DNA of 64,000 bases from Anaerolineales bacterium (GTDB lineage Bacteria > Chloroflexota > Anaerolineae > 4572-78 > J111), in contig JACKAU010000004.1 of NCBI GenBank assembly GCA_020634855.1, positions 1 through 64,000 on the forward strand, written 5' to 3'. Within the stretch, counting starts at the first letter, position 1. The number at the start of each line of letters is the position of its first letter. The notes under the pieces are model-generated. The model ran no database searches. It saw nothing but the letters and a program-made list of their open reading frames with translations, and had not been told where the DNA came from. Position numbers and translations under genes: made by a program. Positions 26,834 through 34,470 of this stretch are shown in pieces.

Positions 26834-27490
26834 ATGGCGGAATATCTGGTTTACATTGAGACGAAGGGCGATCCGGTTTCCGAGAAAGGGCCGGTGGCGC
26901 ATATACCGGCGCTGCCGGGTGCGGCGGCCAGGGGTAAGACCATTGCGGAGGCGAAGGAGAACATTCGGCAGGCGGTGGAAGCGTACTGCCGGCTGTTGCG
27001 GGAGGCCGGTGAGCCGACGCCGCGCGTGGGGGCCGGCATACGGTTGGAATTTCAGGAAACCGACGCGACCACCTTCCACACCGATTTCAGCGCTATCGGC
27101 GTTGATGAGATGGATATGCTGCTGCGCTGGATGTCGCTTTCGCGGCAGGAGTTGGTTGATCTGGTCAAAGATCTACCGGAAGAGACCCTGGAATGGCAAC
27201 CTGAGGATGGATCGCGCTCGATTCACGCTATGCTGTATGACATCGCCGAGGCCGATTTGTGGTTTACGGATCGACTACGCCAGTGGCCGGAGGCAGCGCT
27301 GTACCGGCTGGCCGCGGCTCGCGGCGTGGCCCTGGAGCGACTTCGCGCCCTCAACGAATCGGATTGGTCCAGGATTACGTTGTATGACGGCGAGAAATGG
27401 ACGCCGCGTAAAGTCATCCGGCGCATGCTGGAGTACGAGCGCGAGCATATTCAGCAGATTAAAGCGGTGCTGGCTGCCAAAGAGGGATAG
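26834..27490 (+). CDS. HicB-like domain fused to a DinB-like four-helix domain
   Basis: 218 residues. The first ~70 residues match the HicB/UPF0150 fold: MAEYLVYIETKGD, then VAHIPALPGAAARGKTIAEAKENIRQAVEAY, where PGAAARGKT replaces the usual PG-x-x-x-x-G-x-T. Residues about 88-215 look like a DinB/YfiT-type four-helix bundle (MDMLLRWMSLSRQELVDLV, SIHAMLYDIAEADLWFTDRL, EREHIQQIKAVL) with two histidines in metal-type positions. HicB alone is an antitoxin; no HicA is adjacent. The combined protein may be a ligand- or metal-dependent enzyme rather than an antitoxin. GGAGGA ribosome site. Confidence 0.7.
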   Translation: MAEYLVYIETKGDPVSEKGPVAHIPALPGAAARGKTIAEAKENIRQAVEAYCRLLREAGEPTPRVGAGIRLEFQETDATTFHTDFSAIGVDEMDMLLRWMSLSRQELVDLVKDLPEETLEWQPEDGSRSIHAMLYDIAEADLWFTDRLRQWPEAALYRLAAARGVALERLRALNESDWSRITLYDGEKWTPRKVIRRMLEYEREHIQQIKAVLAAKEG

Positions 27491-27543
27491 GGAACCATCT
27501 GAAAGGCAGTTCCAAGGAAATAATTGATCAATGCTCGTAGTGT

Positions 27544-27750
27544 GTATTGCGTAGTGCGTAATGTAGCAAGCCGCAACCCAAAGATTTAACCACAAGGGAC
27601 GCGGAGAAGGCGCAAAGAACACCAAGATAAATCTCTGAGAACTTTGGGCCTACTTTTGTGTCCTCTGTGGTAAAAATTCTTGCAGATGACGCAAATTTGC
27701 GGGCCTAACAACGTAACTGATGGTAACACGGAATACGCACTACGCAATAC
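27544..27750. repeat. nested inverted-repeat element (outer 17-bp arms, inner ACCACAGAGG-type palindrome)
   Basis: Outer arms GTATTGCGTAGTGCGTA (27544-27560) and its exact complement (27734-27750). Inside, 27586-27675 holds an imperfect palindrome starting TTTAACCACAAGGGACGCGG and ending TGTCCTCTGTGGTAAA. The inner part is related to 59371-59458. The gap 27491-27854 has no gene. Confidence 0.7.
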
Positions 27751-27854
27751 GTTTTGATTAATTTAATTCTTGGATTCGCCTAAATAACTTCGCGTTTATG
27801 GAGATAAGGAGATTAGGCTAACCCCATCTCCTTATCTCCAATCTCTAGTCGCCT

Positions 27855-28736
27855 CTATTCTCGACGAAGCATTTTTGCCGTGGCGACGCCGCCGAGCATC
27901 ACTAAGACCAAGCCGCCGAATAACAGCGTCGGGATCGATGTGTGAGCTTCGGTGTTCAGGCCGGTGACGGGCAGTGGACTCTCCTCGTCGGGCGGCGCGG
28001 CTTGCGGGATGTTGCTAATGGTCGAGCCGGGAGCCGGTCCGACCAGGGAAACGTCATCGACGTTGAAATTGACTTCGGCGTTGGAGGCGAATTTTTTGAT
28101 GCCCCGGATGAAGAGGCTGATGCGGCTGTTGTCGGCGCCGGTGCGAATGGTGCCGGTGACTACTTGATACATCAGCGGTTCGTTGTCGGGATACTCGCCA
28201 TTGGAACCGATGCGCAGTTGCTCGGTCAGGGGCATGACCACCCATTGATCAACGTTCTCGATATTGCCTTCGCCCAACGGATCGACGCCCCACTGCATTT
28301 CGTACTCATAATCGTTGCGCTCCTCCAAGCGGTCATCGGTGCGCATAATCGCGTACAGGGTCAGAGCGTAGTCGGCGTTGGTGGCCACATCTACAGTCTG
28401 GTAGATGGCGATCACCCGATCGGTCGCGCCGTTGTAGACCTCTTTAATTTCCATGAGCTGCGAATAGTCGCCCATACGCACCGCTTCCGGCCACTGCTCA
28501 TCATACCAGCCAAAGTGGGCCTGACCGTTGTCATACGGCTCCCAATCTGCGGCCACGCCGTCCGATGGATCGTTCCGCTGCTCGAAGCTGCCGTTGCTGA
28601 TGACATCGACCTCTCCGTCCTGGGCGCTGACGTCAGCATAGCCCCACCAGCCGACGATGACCATCAGCAAGCCGATGCAGGCGATGGCTTTGCCGATGGT
28701 GGTCAATAGATTTTCATGATGGAATAGTTTGGACAT
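27855..28736 (-). CDS. LPxTG-type surface protein with carbohydrate-binding-like domain
   Basis: 293 residues from ATG 28736, which has a GGAGGGT ribosome site; a frame to 28784 would precede it. The N-terminal hydrophobic segment (about 15-35) is a signal sequence ending near VSAQDG. The middle starts ISNGSFEQRNDPSDG and has the Trp/Tyr-rich beta pattern of CBM4_9 / galactose-binding-like domains. The C-terminus has LPVTG, then a hydrophobic helix (LLFGGLVLVMLGGVA) and a basic end (KMLRRE), the full sortase-sorting layout. No sortase gene is in the window. It may be covalently attached to the wall, or simply membrane-anchored. Ligand unknown. Confidence 0.75.
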   Translation of the reverse strand: MSKLFHHENLLTTIGKAIACIGLLMVIVGWWGYADVSAQDGEVDVISNGSFEQRNDPSDGVAADWEPYDNGQAHFGWYDEQWPEAVRMGDYSQLMEIKEVYNGATDRVIAIYQTVDVATNADYALTLYAIMRTDDRLEERNDYEYEMQWGVDPLGEGNIENVDQWVVMPLTEQLRIGSNGEYPDNEPLMYQVVTGTIRTGADNSRISLFIRGIKKFASNAEVNFNVDDVSLVGPAPGSTISNIPQAAPPDEESPLPVTGLNTEAHTSIPTLLFGGLVLVMLGGVATAKMLRRE

Positions 28737-28883
28737 TGTACCCTCCGAATTTCTCCTATAGCCCGGTGTAGGCCGGTTCGCCATCCCCGCGATGCGCCCG
28801 GCCGGTGTAGCAAGACATAATCAATAGAAGTACTCCCATCCTAACATAATCAGCGAATTTTTTCAATAGGGAGAATCGGTTTT

Positions 28884-29936
28884 TTATCCAATCACATCAT
28901 TAATAACCTGACGCAACACGTTGGCGTCGAGGTCTTTCTTATCTAAAAAGGCTACGGCGCCGGCTTCCAGGCCGAGACGGTGGAATTCCCGGTCGGGGTA
29001 GGCGCTGATTAAAATGATGCGCGATAAGGGGGAGAGGGTTTTGATGCGGCGGGTGCAGTTGATGCCGTTCTCATCGCCTAACACCACGTCGATCAGGGCC
29101 AGGTGGGGCTGGACGCGTTGGGCCAGTTGGGTAGCGGTGTGGATGCTTTCGGCATCATAAATGATCGCTTCCGGGCAAACCTTGCCAACCATGCGACGCA
29201 GTTGGCTGCGGTAGCGGGCGTTGTCATCGACCAGCAGGATGGTGACCTGATTTTGGAGGGCGGTCTCCACGGCCGGACTGCTCTGAGCGGCGACCTGACC
29301 GGATATAGCCAATGTTTCGGGGTGCTGCATGAGGTAGTTGACGGCTTCCAGCCGGCTTTGCACGTTGAGCTGACGATAAAGCCGGGTTAGGTGATTTTCG
29401 ACGGTTTTGACGCTCAAGTTCATGCGCCGGGCAATCGATTGGTTATCGAGACCTTGTTGGAGCAGGCTTAAAATATCGCGCTGGCGGTTGGTTAAGGCCG
29501 GGGTGTGGGCTGCCGTACCCGAAAATTTAACCAGCTTGCTGACCAACGGGCTGGAGATCCAGCGCTCGCCATCTAACACACGCTGCACAGCTAGCTTTAA
29601 ATCGTTGAGTGGCTGGTCTTTGAGGTGATAGCCGTTAACCCCCGCGCCGAGCAAGCCCTGCACGTATACATCATCGTCATAAGCGCTGATTACCAAAATC
29701 TTCATCGCCGGGTAGTCAGCTCGAATTTGGCGAATGGCCGACAGTGGTTCAAAATCAGGCATGGTCACGTCGATGAGCAGGCAGTCCGGCTTGTTTTTTT
29801 TCAGGGCGGTCAGCAGACTCAACCCATCGCCGACTTCTTCGACAATTTTCAGGTAGGACAAATCTTTTAGCGCGTTGGAGATACCGGCTCGAACCAAGGC
29901 ATGGTCATCGGCCAAAACAACTCGTACTTTTTCCAT
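28884..29936 (-). CDS. REC-LuxR-REC response regulator, divergent from the sugar ABC operon
   Basis: 350 residues with an uncommon order. First receiver about 3-120 (VVLADDHALVRAGI, LIDVTMPDFEPL, YHLKDQPL). LuxR helix-turn-helix about 145-205 (LTNRQRDILSLLQQGLDNQSIARRMNLSVKTVENHL). Second receiver about 230-348 (ILLVDDNARYRSQL, LALIDVVLGDENG, AFLDKKDLD). Both receivers keep the acidic pair, the phosphoacceptor Asp and the Lys. It could integrate two phosphate inputs. The gene is divergent from the XylF-like operon at 30442, and the HisKA_3 kinase fusion at 34471 is a plausible partner. TATAAT ends only 7 nt before the ATG, so the message is probably leaderless. Confidence 0.85.
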   Translation of the reverse strand: MEKVRVVLADDHALVRAGISNALKDLSYLKIVEEVGDGLSLLTALKKNKPDCLLIDVTMPDFEPLSAIRQIRADYPAMKILVISAYDDDVYVQGLLGAGVNGYHLKDQPLNDLKLAVQRVLDGERWISSPLVSKLVKFSGTAAHTPALTNRQRDILSLLQQGLDNQSIARRMNLSVKTVENHLTRLYRQLNVQSRLEAVNYLMQHPETLAISGQVAAQSSPAVETALQNQVTILLVDDNARYRSQLRRMVGKVCPEAIIYDAESIHTATQLAQRVQPHLALIDVVLGDENGINCTRRIKTLSPLSRIILISAYPDREFHRLGLEAGAVAFLDKKDLDANVLRQVINDVIG

Positions 29937-29942
29937 AGTTCG

Positions 29943-29948
29943 ATTATA
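29943..29948 (-). promoter_or_regulatory. -10 box giving a leaderless transcript of the REC-LuxR-REC gene
   Basis: TATAAT on the minus strand (29948-29943); the A of the start codon is at 29936, the distance expected for a transcription start at the ATG itself. No ribosome site precedes the ATG. The -35 region is weak. Confidence 0.55.
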
Positions 29949-29998
29949 CCACGGTCGGCCCGCATAACCAGCTTCTCAACCGGTGAAAAATTAGGGGA

Positions 29999-30024
29999 AA
30001 TCCCCCTATCAAAACAGGGGGATT
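29999..30024. promoter_or_regulatory. inverted repeat AATCCCCCT, candidate operator in the divergent region
   Basis: Perfect 9-bp arms (29999-30007 and 30016-30024) with an 8-nt spacer, in the region between the regulator gene and the sugar ABC operon, 63 bp from the regulator start. A LuxR-type regulator often binds such dyads. The remainder of 29937-30441 carries no gene and no clear promoter for the operon. Confidence 0.45.
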
Positions 30025-30441
30025 CCTGGGCTATATCGGGGGGAAAGGATGTGCAAAAATTTTACGGCTATGTTATGCTTATAGTGTTCTGTATTGGCCG
30101 GCATAATTAACGCTAATTGTCCCTACACTTCTTCAATCTCTGACCACATCTTTTGAGTCACATTCCACCCCCCTTGTTATCTCCTTAATCGTTCGCTTGT
30201 CGGTATCGTTACCGCCAAGTAAAAGATAGCGCCGGCGTGGCTTGGGAGCGCTACCTCGGGTTGTGGGTGACAGACCAAGTTTTATTTTATCCTAATGAGA
30301 GGAGGTGGTAACACAACGAAACTGCATAAATTTTCTTAGTAATGTGTTGTGGCAATACAGAGACCCCCACTTTACTGATATCGTACTCAGGGTGGAGAAA
30401 AACTGTGAAAGTTTCTTTAAATTTTTTCAACGAGGAGAAAT

Positions 30442-31674
30442 ATGCGTAACAAATTTCTAACTTTATCTTTAATTACCTTCCTTCTATTATTCATGGCTGC
30501 TTGTGGTGGCGCGGCAACCCCCACCAGCGCCCCCCAAGAAGAAGCCCCGGCCGAAGAAGCAGCCCCGGCTGAAGAAGCCGCCCCAACTGAAGAAGCGATG
30601 GCTGAAGAAGCCGCCCCAACCGAAGAAGCAATGGCTGAAGAAGCCGCCCCAACCGAAGAAGCGATGGCTGAAGAGGGAGCAATGGGCGAAGGCAGTATCG
30701 CGGTATTACTGCCGGATAGTGCTTCATCAGCGCGATGGGAAAACGATGACCGCCGGTTCTTTGAAGAAGCGTTTGACGCGGCCGGAGTAGAGTACACCAT
30801 CGTCAATGCTGAGGGCGACGCTCGCGTGCAACAAACCCAAGCAGAACAAGCGATAACAAACGGCGCGAAGGTGCTGCTGCTGGTCAACCTGGACAGCGGG
30901 AGTGGCGCAGCGATCATTGCTCAGGCGCGCGAAGCCGGGGTGAAAGTGATCGACTATGACCGGCTGACGATTGAAGGGCCGGGAGCCGACTTGTACGTCA
31001 GTTTCGACAACGTGGCAGTGGGCCGCTTGATGGGCGAGACGTTAGAGCCGCTGATCGATGGGTTGGAAGCCGACCCGAAACAGGTGGTGCAGTTGAACGG
31101 CTCGCCGACGGACAACAACGCGACGTTGTTCCGGGAAGGATACTTCTCGGTAGCTGAGCCGCACTACACCGCCGGCGACTGGGTCCTGGTCGATGACCAA
31201 GCGGTGCCGGATTGGGACAACCAACAAGCGTTGGTGATCTACGAACAGATCCTAACGGCAGCCGGCGGCAATGTGGATGCGACCTTTGCGGCTAACGACG
31301 GGTTGGCCGGGTCGGTGATTTCGGCGCTGAAGAGCCAGGGATTAGACCCGATGCCGGTCAGTGGCCAAGACGCGACGGTGGGTGGTATTCAAAACATCCT
31401 GTCGGGTTGGCAGACGATGACCGTGTACAAGCCGATCAAGCTGGAAGCGGAAGCGGCAGCGGATGCGGCCATTCGCTTACTGAATGGTGAAGACGTGACG
31501 GCCGTAGCCAATGATACCCTCAACAATGGCCAGAGTGACATTCCGTTTGCCAAGCTGACCCCGCTGGCGGTTACTCAGGACAACATCGCTGAGACCGTCA
31601 TCGCCGATGGCTTCCGCACCTGGGATGAAATCTGCGTTGGCGATTTCGAACAGTATTGCCCTGAAGATCGCTAA
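30442..31674 (+). CDS. sugar ABC transporter substrate-binding lipoprotein (XylF-like)
   Basis: 410 residues. Lipobox MAAC at about 17-20 follows a hydrophobic signal. Residues about 25-80 are a low-complexity spacer built of repeated EEAAPTEEAMA units, presumably lifting the domain from the membrane. The rest is a type-I periplasmic binding fold (IAVLLPDSASSARWENDDRRFF, LVNLDSGSGAAIIAQAREAGVKVIDYDR, FAANDGLAGSVISALKSQG, GQDATVGGIQNILSGWQTMTVYK) typical of the D-xylose-binding group. GAGGAGA ribosome site. It starts the operon that continues with ATPase and permease; a hairpin at 31725-31766 probably keeps binding-protein mRNA in excess. Confidence 0.92.
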   Translation: MRNKFLTLSLITFLLLFMAACGGAATPTSAPQEEAPAEEAAPAEEAAPTEEAMAEEAAPTEEAMAEEAAPTEEAMAEEGAMGEGSIAVLLPDSASSARWENDDRRFFEEAFDAAGVEYTIVNAEGDARVQQTQAEQAITNGAKVLLLVNLDSGSGAAIIAQAREAGVKVIDYDRLTIEGPGADLYVSFDNVAVGRLMGETLEPLIDGLEADPKQVVQLNGSPTDNNATLFREGYFSVAEPHYTAGDWVLVDDQAVPDWDNQQALVIYEQILTAAGGNVDATFAANDGLAGSVISALKSQGLDPMPVSGQDATVGGIQNILSGWQTMTVYKPIKLEAEAAADAAIRLLNGEDVTAVANDTLNNGQSDIPFAKLTPLAVTQDNIAETVIADGFRTWDEICVGDFEQYCPEDR

Positions 31675-31724
31675 TTGGTATGACAGACCCTAAAGGTTTC
31701 AAAAACTTTTAGGACAGGGTTTTA

Positions 31725-31766
31725 GAGATTGGGAGATGGGTAATCATCGCTCTATCTCCCAATCTC
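31725..31766 (+). terminator. intergenic hairpin in the ABC operon (partial terminator or mRNA stabiliser)
   Basis: Perfect 13-bp arms GAGATTGGGAGAT (31725-31737) and complement (31754-31766), loop 16 nt, no T-run. A second looser pairing (GTTAGTTGGATAGT near 31816 with ACTATCCAACCAACTAAC near 31869) follows before the next gene. Confidence 0.5.
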
Positions 31767-31921
31767 AACCCTCAATATGTGATTGATTTTTGGGGATAAG
31801 TCTGAGAATAAGCATGTTAGTTGGATAGTCGGTTAGTTTAGTCAGCCGCCAACTTACTAAACCACCCTACTATCCAACCAACTAACCTAAACCATCCAAC
31901 CAACTATCTATAAGGAGGATA

Positions 31922-32692
31922 ATGGTGTCCGACAAACCACTTCTTGAACTCAAAGGTGTCTCGAAACGTTTTGGCGCGGTCCAGGCGCTGACCAAGGTTG
32001 ACTTTTTCTCTTATCCGGGTCAAGTGATGGCCTTGGTCGGCGATAACGGCGCCGGCAAATCGACGCTGATTAAAGGTATTGCGGGGATCTACCCGTTTGA
32101 TGAAGGTGAAGTTTATTACGACGGTAAGCAAGTTCATATCCACAGTCCCAAGGATTGCGCCGCGTTGGGTATTGAAATTGTATACCAGGATTTGGCGCTG
32201 GCCGATAATCTTGATGTGGTCGCCAATATGTTTCTTGGCCGGGAGCGCGTGCTGCCGCTGTGGCGGCTCGACGAGGCCAGTATGGAGAAGGACTGTGTCA
32301 AGACGCTCGACTCGCTGTCGGTTACCACGCTGCGGTCGGTACGGCAGCCGGTGGCCAGCCTATCAGGGGGGCAGCGACAGGCTATCGCGGTGGCCAAAGC
32401 GGTGATGTGGAACTCGCAGTTGGTCATTCTTGACGAACCGACGGCGGCGCTAGGGGTTGCCCAGACGCGACAGGTTCTCGATTTGGTGCGTCGGTTGGCC
32501 GATAAAGGCTTGGCGGTGGTTTTAATTTCGCACAACCTGCACGATATTTTTGAAGTGGCCGACCGGATTACGGTTTTGCGGCTGGGCCAAAAAGTAAGAG
32601 AATTTGACACCAAGCAAACGAATCAACAAGAAGTTGTTCACGCCATTACGGCCGGGCAACTGGAGCAAGTTCCGGGGATGGTGAAATCATGA
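31922..32692 (+). CDS. sugar ABC transporter ATP-binding protein (single-domain, XylG-like half)
   Basis: 256 residues, one ATPase domain; XylG, RbsA and MglA normally have two in one chain. Walker A GDNGAGKST, Q-loop VYQDLALADNLDVVANMFLGRE, signature SLSGGQRQA, Walker B LVILDEPTAALG and the switch His in LISHNLHDIF are all intact. AAGGAGG ribosome site. It overlaps the permease gene by 4 bp (ATGA). A second ATPase domain with damaged motifs is found in the kinase fusion at 34471, so the two could form a heterodimer on the permease; alternatively this protein is a homodimer. Confidence 0.92.
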   Translation: MVSDKPLLELKGVSKRFGAVQALTKVDFFSYPGQVMALVGDNGAGKSTLIKGIAGIYPFDEGEVYYDGKQVHIHSPKDCAALGIEIVYQDLALADNLDVVANMFLGRERVLPLWRLDEASMEKDCVKTLDSLSVTTLRSVRQPVASLSGGQRQAIAVAKAVMWNSQLVILDEPTAALGVAQTRQVLDLVRRLADKGLAVVLISHNLHDIFEVADRITVLRLGQKVREFDTKQTNQQEVVHAITAGQLEQVPGMVKS

Positions 32693-33930
32693 GCGTTGAA
32701 AATCCAACCACCGCACCAGAAAGTGCGTTATTAGCGGGGCAGGCAGCCCAATCCCCATCTGAATACCTTCAAGGCTATCTTAAGCGCGTTACCTCCGGCG
32801 ATTTGGGATCGCTGCCGATTATTTTGGGCTTGATCATTATCGCCATTGTCTTTCAGTCGCAAAACCAGAATTTCCTAACCGCGCGAAACTTTGTGAACTT
32901 GATCGTGCAGATGGCCGGGATTACCACCATTGCTTATGGCGTGGTCTTTGTGCTGCTTATCGGAGAAATCGATCTATCAATCGGCTACGTGAGCGCCGTG
33001 GCGGCGGTGACGATGACCCTGCTGCTGCGCGAGCCTGGGGGGTGGCCTTGGTATGCCGCTCTGGGGCTGGCCCTGATAACGGTAGCGATCATCGGAATAG
33101 TGCAGGGATTGATCATTACCTCGTTCCAACTGCCGTCGTTCGTGGTAACACTGGCCGGTTTGCTGGCATGGAACGGCGTAGTGCTTATAATGATCGGCGG
33201 GGCCGGGACAGTTATCATTCAGGATAACGTGATCATCGGCATTGCCAACTACTTTTTACCGCCACTCTGGGGTTGGATTGTGGCCGCTGTTTTTGTGGGC
33301 GGCTATATTCTCTTCCGCATCCGGCAAGTGATCGCCCGCCGCAGTCAAGGACTACCCACAACCCCTATGCTCATTGTTACGGTTCAAAGTATCGGGTTAG
33401 CCATTTTAGCAGGGATTGCCGTTTATGTCTGCAATTTAGATCGCGGCGTTCCTTTTGTGGGCATCATCCTGCTCGTTTTCCTGGTCTTCTTTTCATTTTT
33501 GGCGACCAAAACACCGTTTGGCCGATATGTGTACGCCGTAGGCGGCAACAAGGAAGCCGCCCGCCGAGCCGGGATTTCCGTGCAAAAAATTCAAGTTATC
33601 GTTTTCATGATTTCAAGCACGATGGCCGGTATGGGCGGGATTATCCTGGCCTCGCGTCTGCGCTCGGTTGATACGGCGGCCGGCGGTGGTAACTTGCTGC
33701 TTAACGCCATCGCGGCGGCGGTTATTGGCGGCACCAGCCTATTTGGCGGTAGCGGCCGGGTCTCCAGCGCTATTTTGGGGGCCTTGATCATTATGAGCGT
33801 TGAAAACGGGATGGGCCTGTTGGGACTCAGTTCGGGCGTAAAGTTTGTGATCACCGGGCTGGTTTTGCTCCTGGCAGTTCTGGTCGATGCCATCTCGCGC
33901 CGCAGCCGGAGCCAATCGGGGCTGGCTTGA
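32689..33930 (+). CDS. sugar ABC transporter permease (XylH-like, BPD_transp_2)
   Basis: 413 residues with about ten hydrophobic segments. Family landmarks are NFLTARNFVNLIVQMAGITTIAYG, LLIGEIDLSIGYVSAVAAVT and the EAA-like cytoplasmic loop VYAVGGNKEAARRAGISVQK, then SAAVIGGTSLFGGSGRV. It is the membrane channel for a pentose-like sugar. It overlaps the ATPase gene by 4 bp. A terminator at 34042-34075 follows. Confidence 0.93.
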   Translation: MSVENPTTAPESALLAGQAAQSPSEYLQGYLKRVTSGDLGSLPIILGLIIIAIVFQSQNQNFLTARNFVNLIVQMAGITTIAYGVVFVLLIGEIDLSIGYVSAVAAVTMTLLLREPGGWPWYAALGLALITVAIIGIVQGLIITSFQLPSFVVTLAGLLAWNGVVLIMIGGAGTVIIQDNVIIGIANYFLPPLWGWIVAAVFVGGYILFRIRQVIARRSQGLPTTPMLIVTVQSIGLAILAGIAVYVCNLDRGVPFVGIILLVFLVFFSFLATKTPFGRYVYAVGGNKEAARRAGISVQKIQVIVFMISSTMAGMGGIILASRLRSVDTAAGGGNLLLNAIAAAVIGGTSLFGGSGRVSSAILGALIIMSVENGMGLLGLSSGVKFVITGLVLLLAVLVDAISRRSRSQSGLA

Positions 33931-34041
33931 TCGTAAGAACGTGAGGCTAACCCTTCGACGATGCTCAGGACAAGCGCCATCGCGTTGGGAGAGCCAAGGA
34001 CGCTAAAGCGCCCTTAACCGGCGAAGGTCTTATCGGTTTTT

Positions 34042-34075
34042 CAGCACGGGTCTTCAGGCCCGTGCTGCTTTGTTG
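34042..34075 (+). terminator. intrinsic terminator of the sugar ABC operon
   Basis: CAGCACGGG (34042-34050) and its complement (34059-34067) with an 8-nt loop, followed by CTTTGTTGG. Moderate T-run, so read-through into the receiver gene at 34109 is possible. Confidence 0.65.
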
Positions 34076-34108
34076 GTCTAGTGTATAGAGCGAATGGGTG
34101 GTAAATAG

Positions 34109-34447
34109 ATGCGAATTTTGGTGGTCGATGATGACGATTATGCCCGTAAAAGTATCAAACTTGCGGCCGAACAACTTGGCTGCACCATTATTGGCGAAAC
34201 CACAGGTGGCTTTGAGGCCGTATGCCTTTCAGAATATCTCAAGCCCGATGTCATTCTGATGGATCTCGATTTGCCGGCGATGAACGGCCTTGAGGCCCCC
34301 TGCTTTTGCGTTGCGCCGGTCATCATCCTGACCTCGCTCAGCTTATCAGACCTCAAGCTGCCGCTGCGAGAAATCGGCGCCAGCGCTTGCATTACCAAAC
34401 CGATCACAGTCCATGCCCTAGAACGCGCTCTTGCGGTTGCCTGTTAG
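34109..34447 (+). CDS. stand-alone receiver (CheY-like) protein
   Basis: 112 residues, a single receiver: ILVVDDDDYAR with the acidic cluster, LMDLDLPAMNG with phosphoacceptor D50, conserved Thr/Ser in ILTSLSLS and Lys in CITKPITV. The alpha3-beta4 region is shortened and Cys-rich (APCFCVAPV), so part of the usual fold is compressed. No output domain. It is 23 bp upstream of the ABC-ATPase/kinase fusion, its probable partner, and may act as a phosphate sink or allosteric messenger. Confidence 0.8.
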   Translation: MRILVVDDDDYARKSIKLAAEQLGCTIIGETTGGFEAVCLSEYLKPDVILMDLDLPAMNGLEAPCFCVAPVIILTSLSLSDLKLPLREIGASACITKPITVHALERALAVAC

Positions 34448-34470
34448 GCATAACTCAAGAAGGGTTTCTA

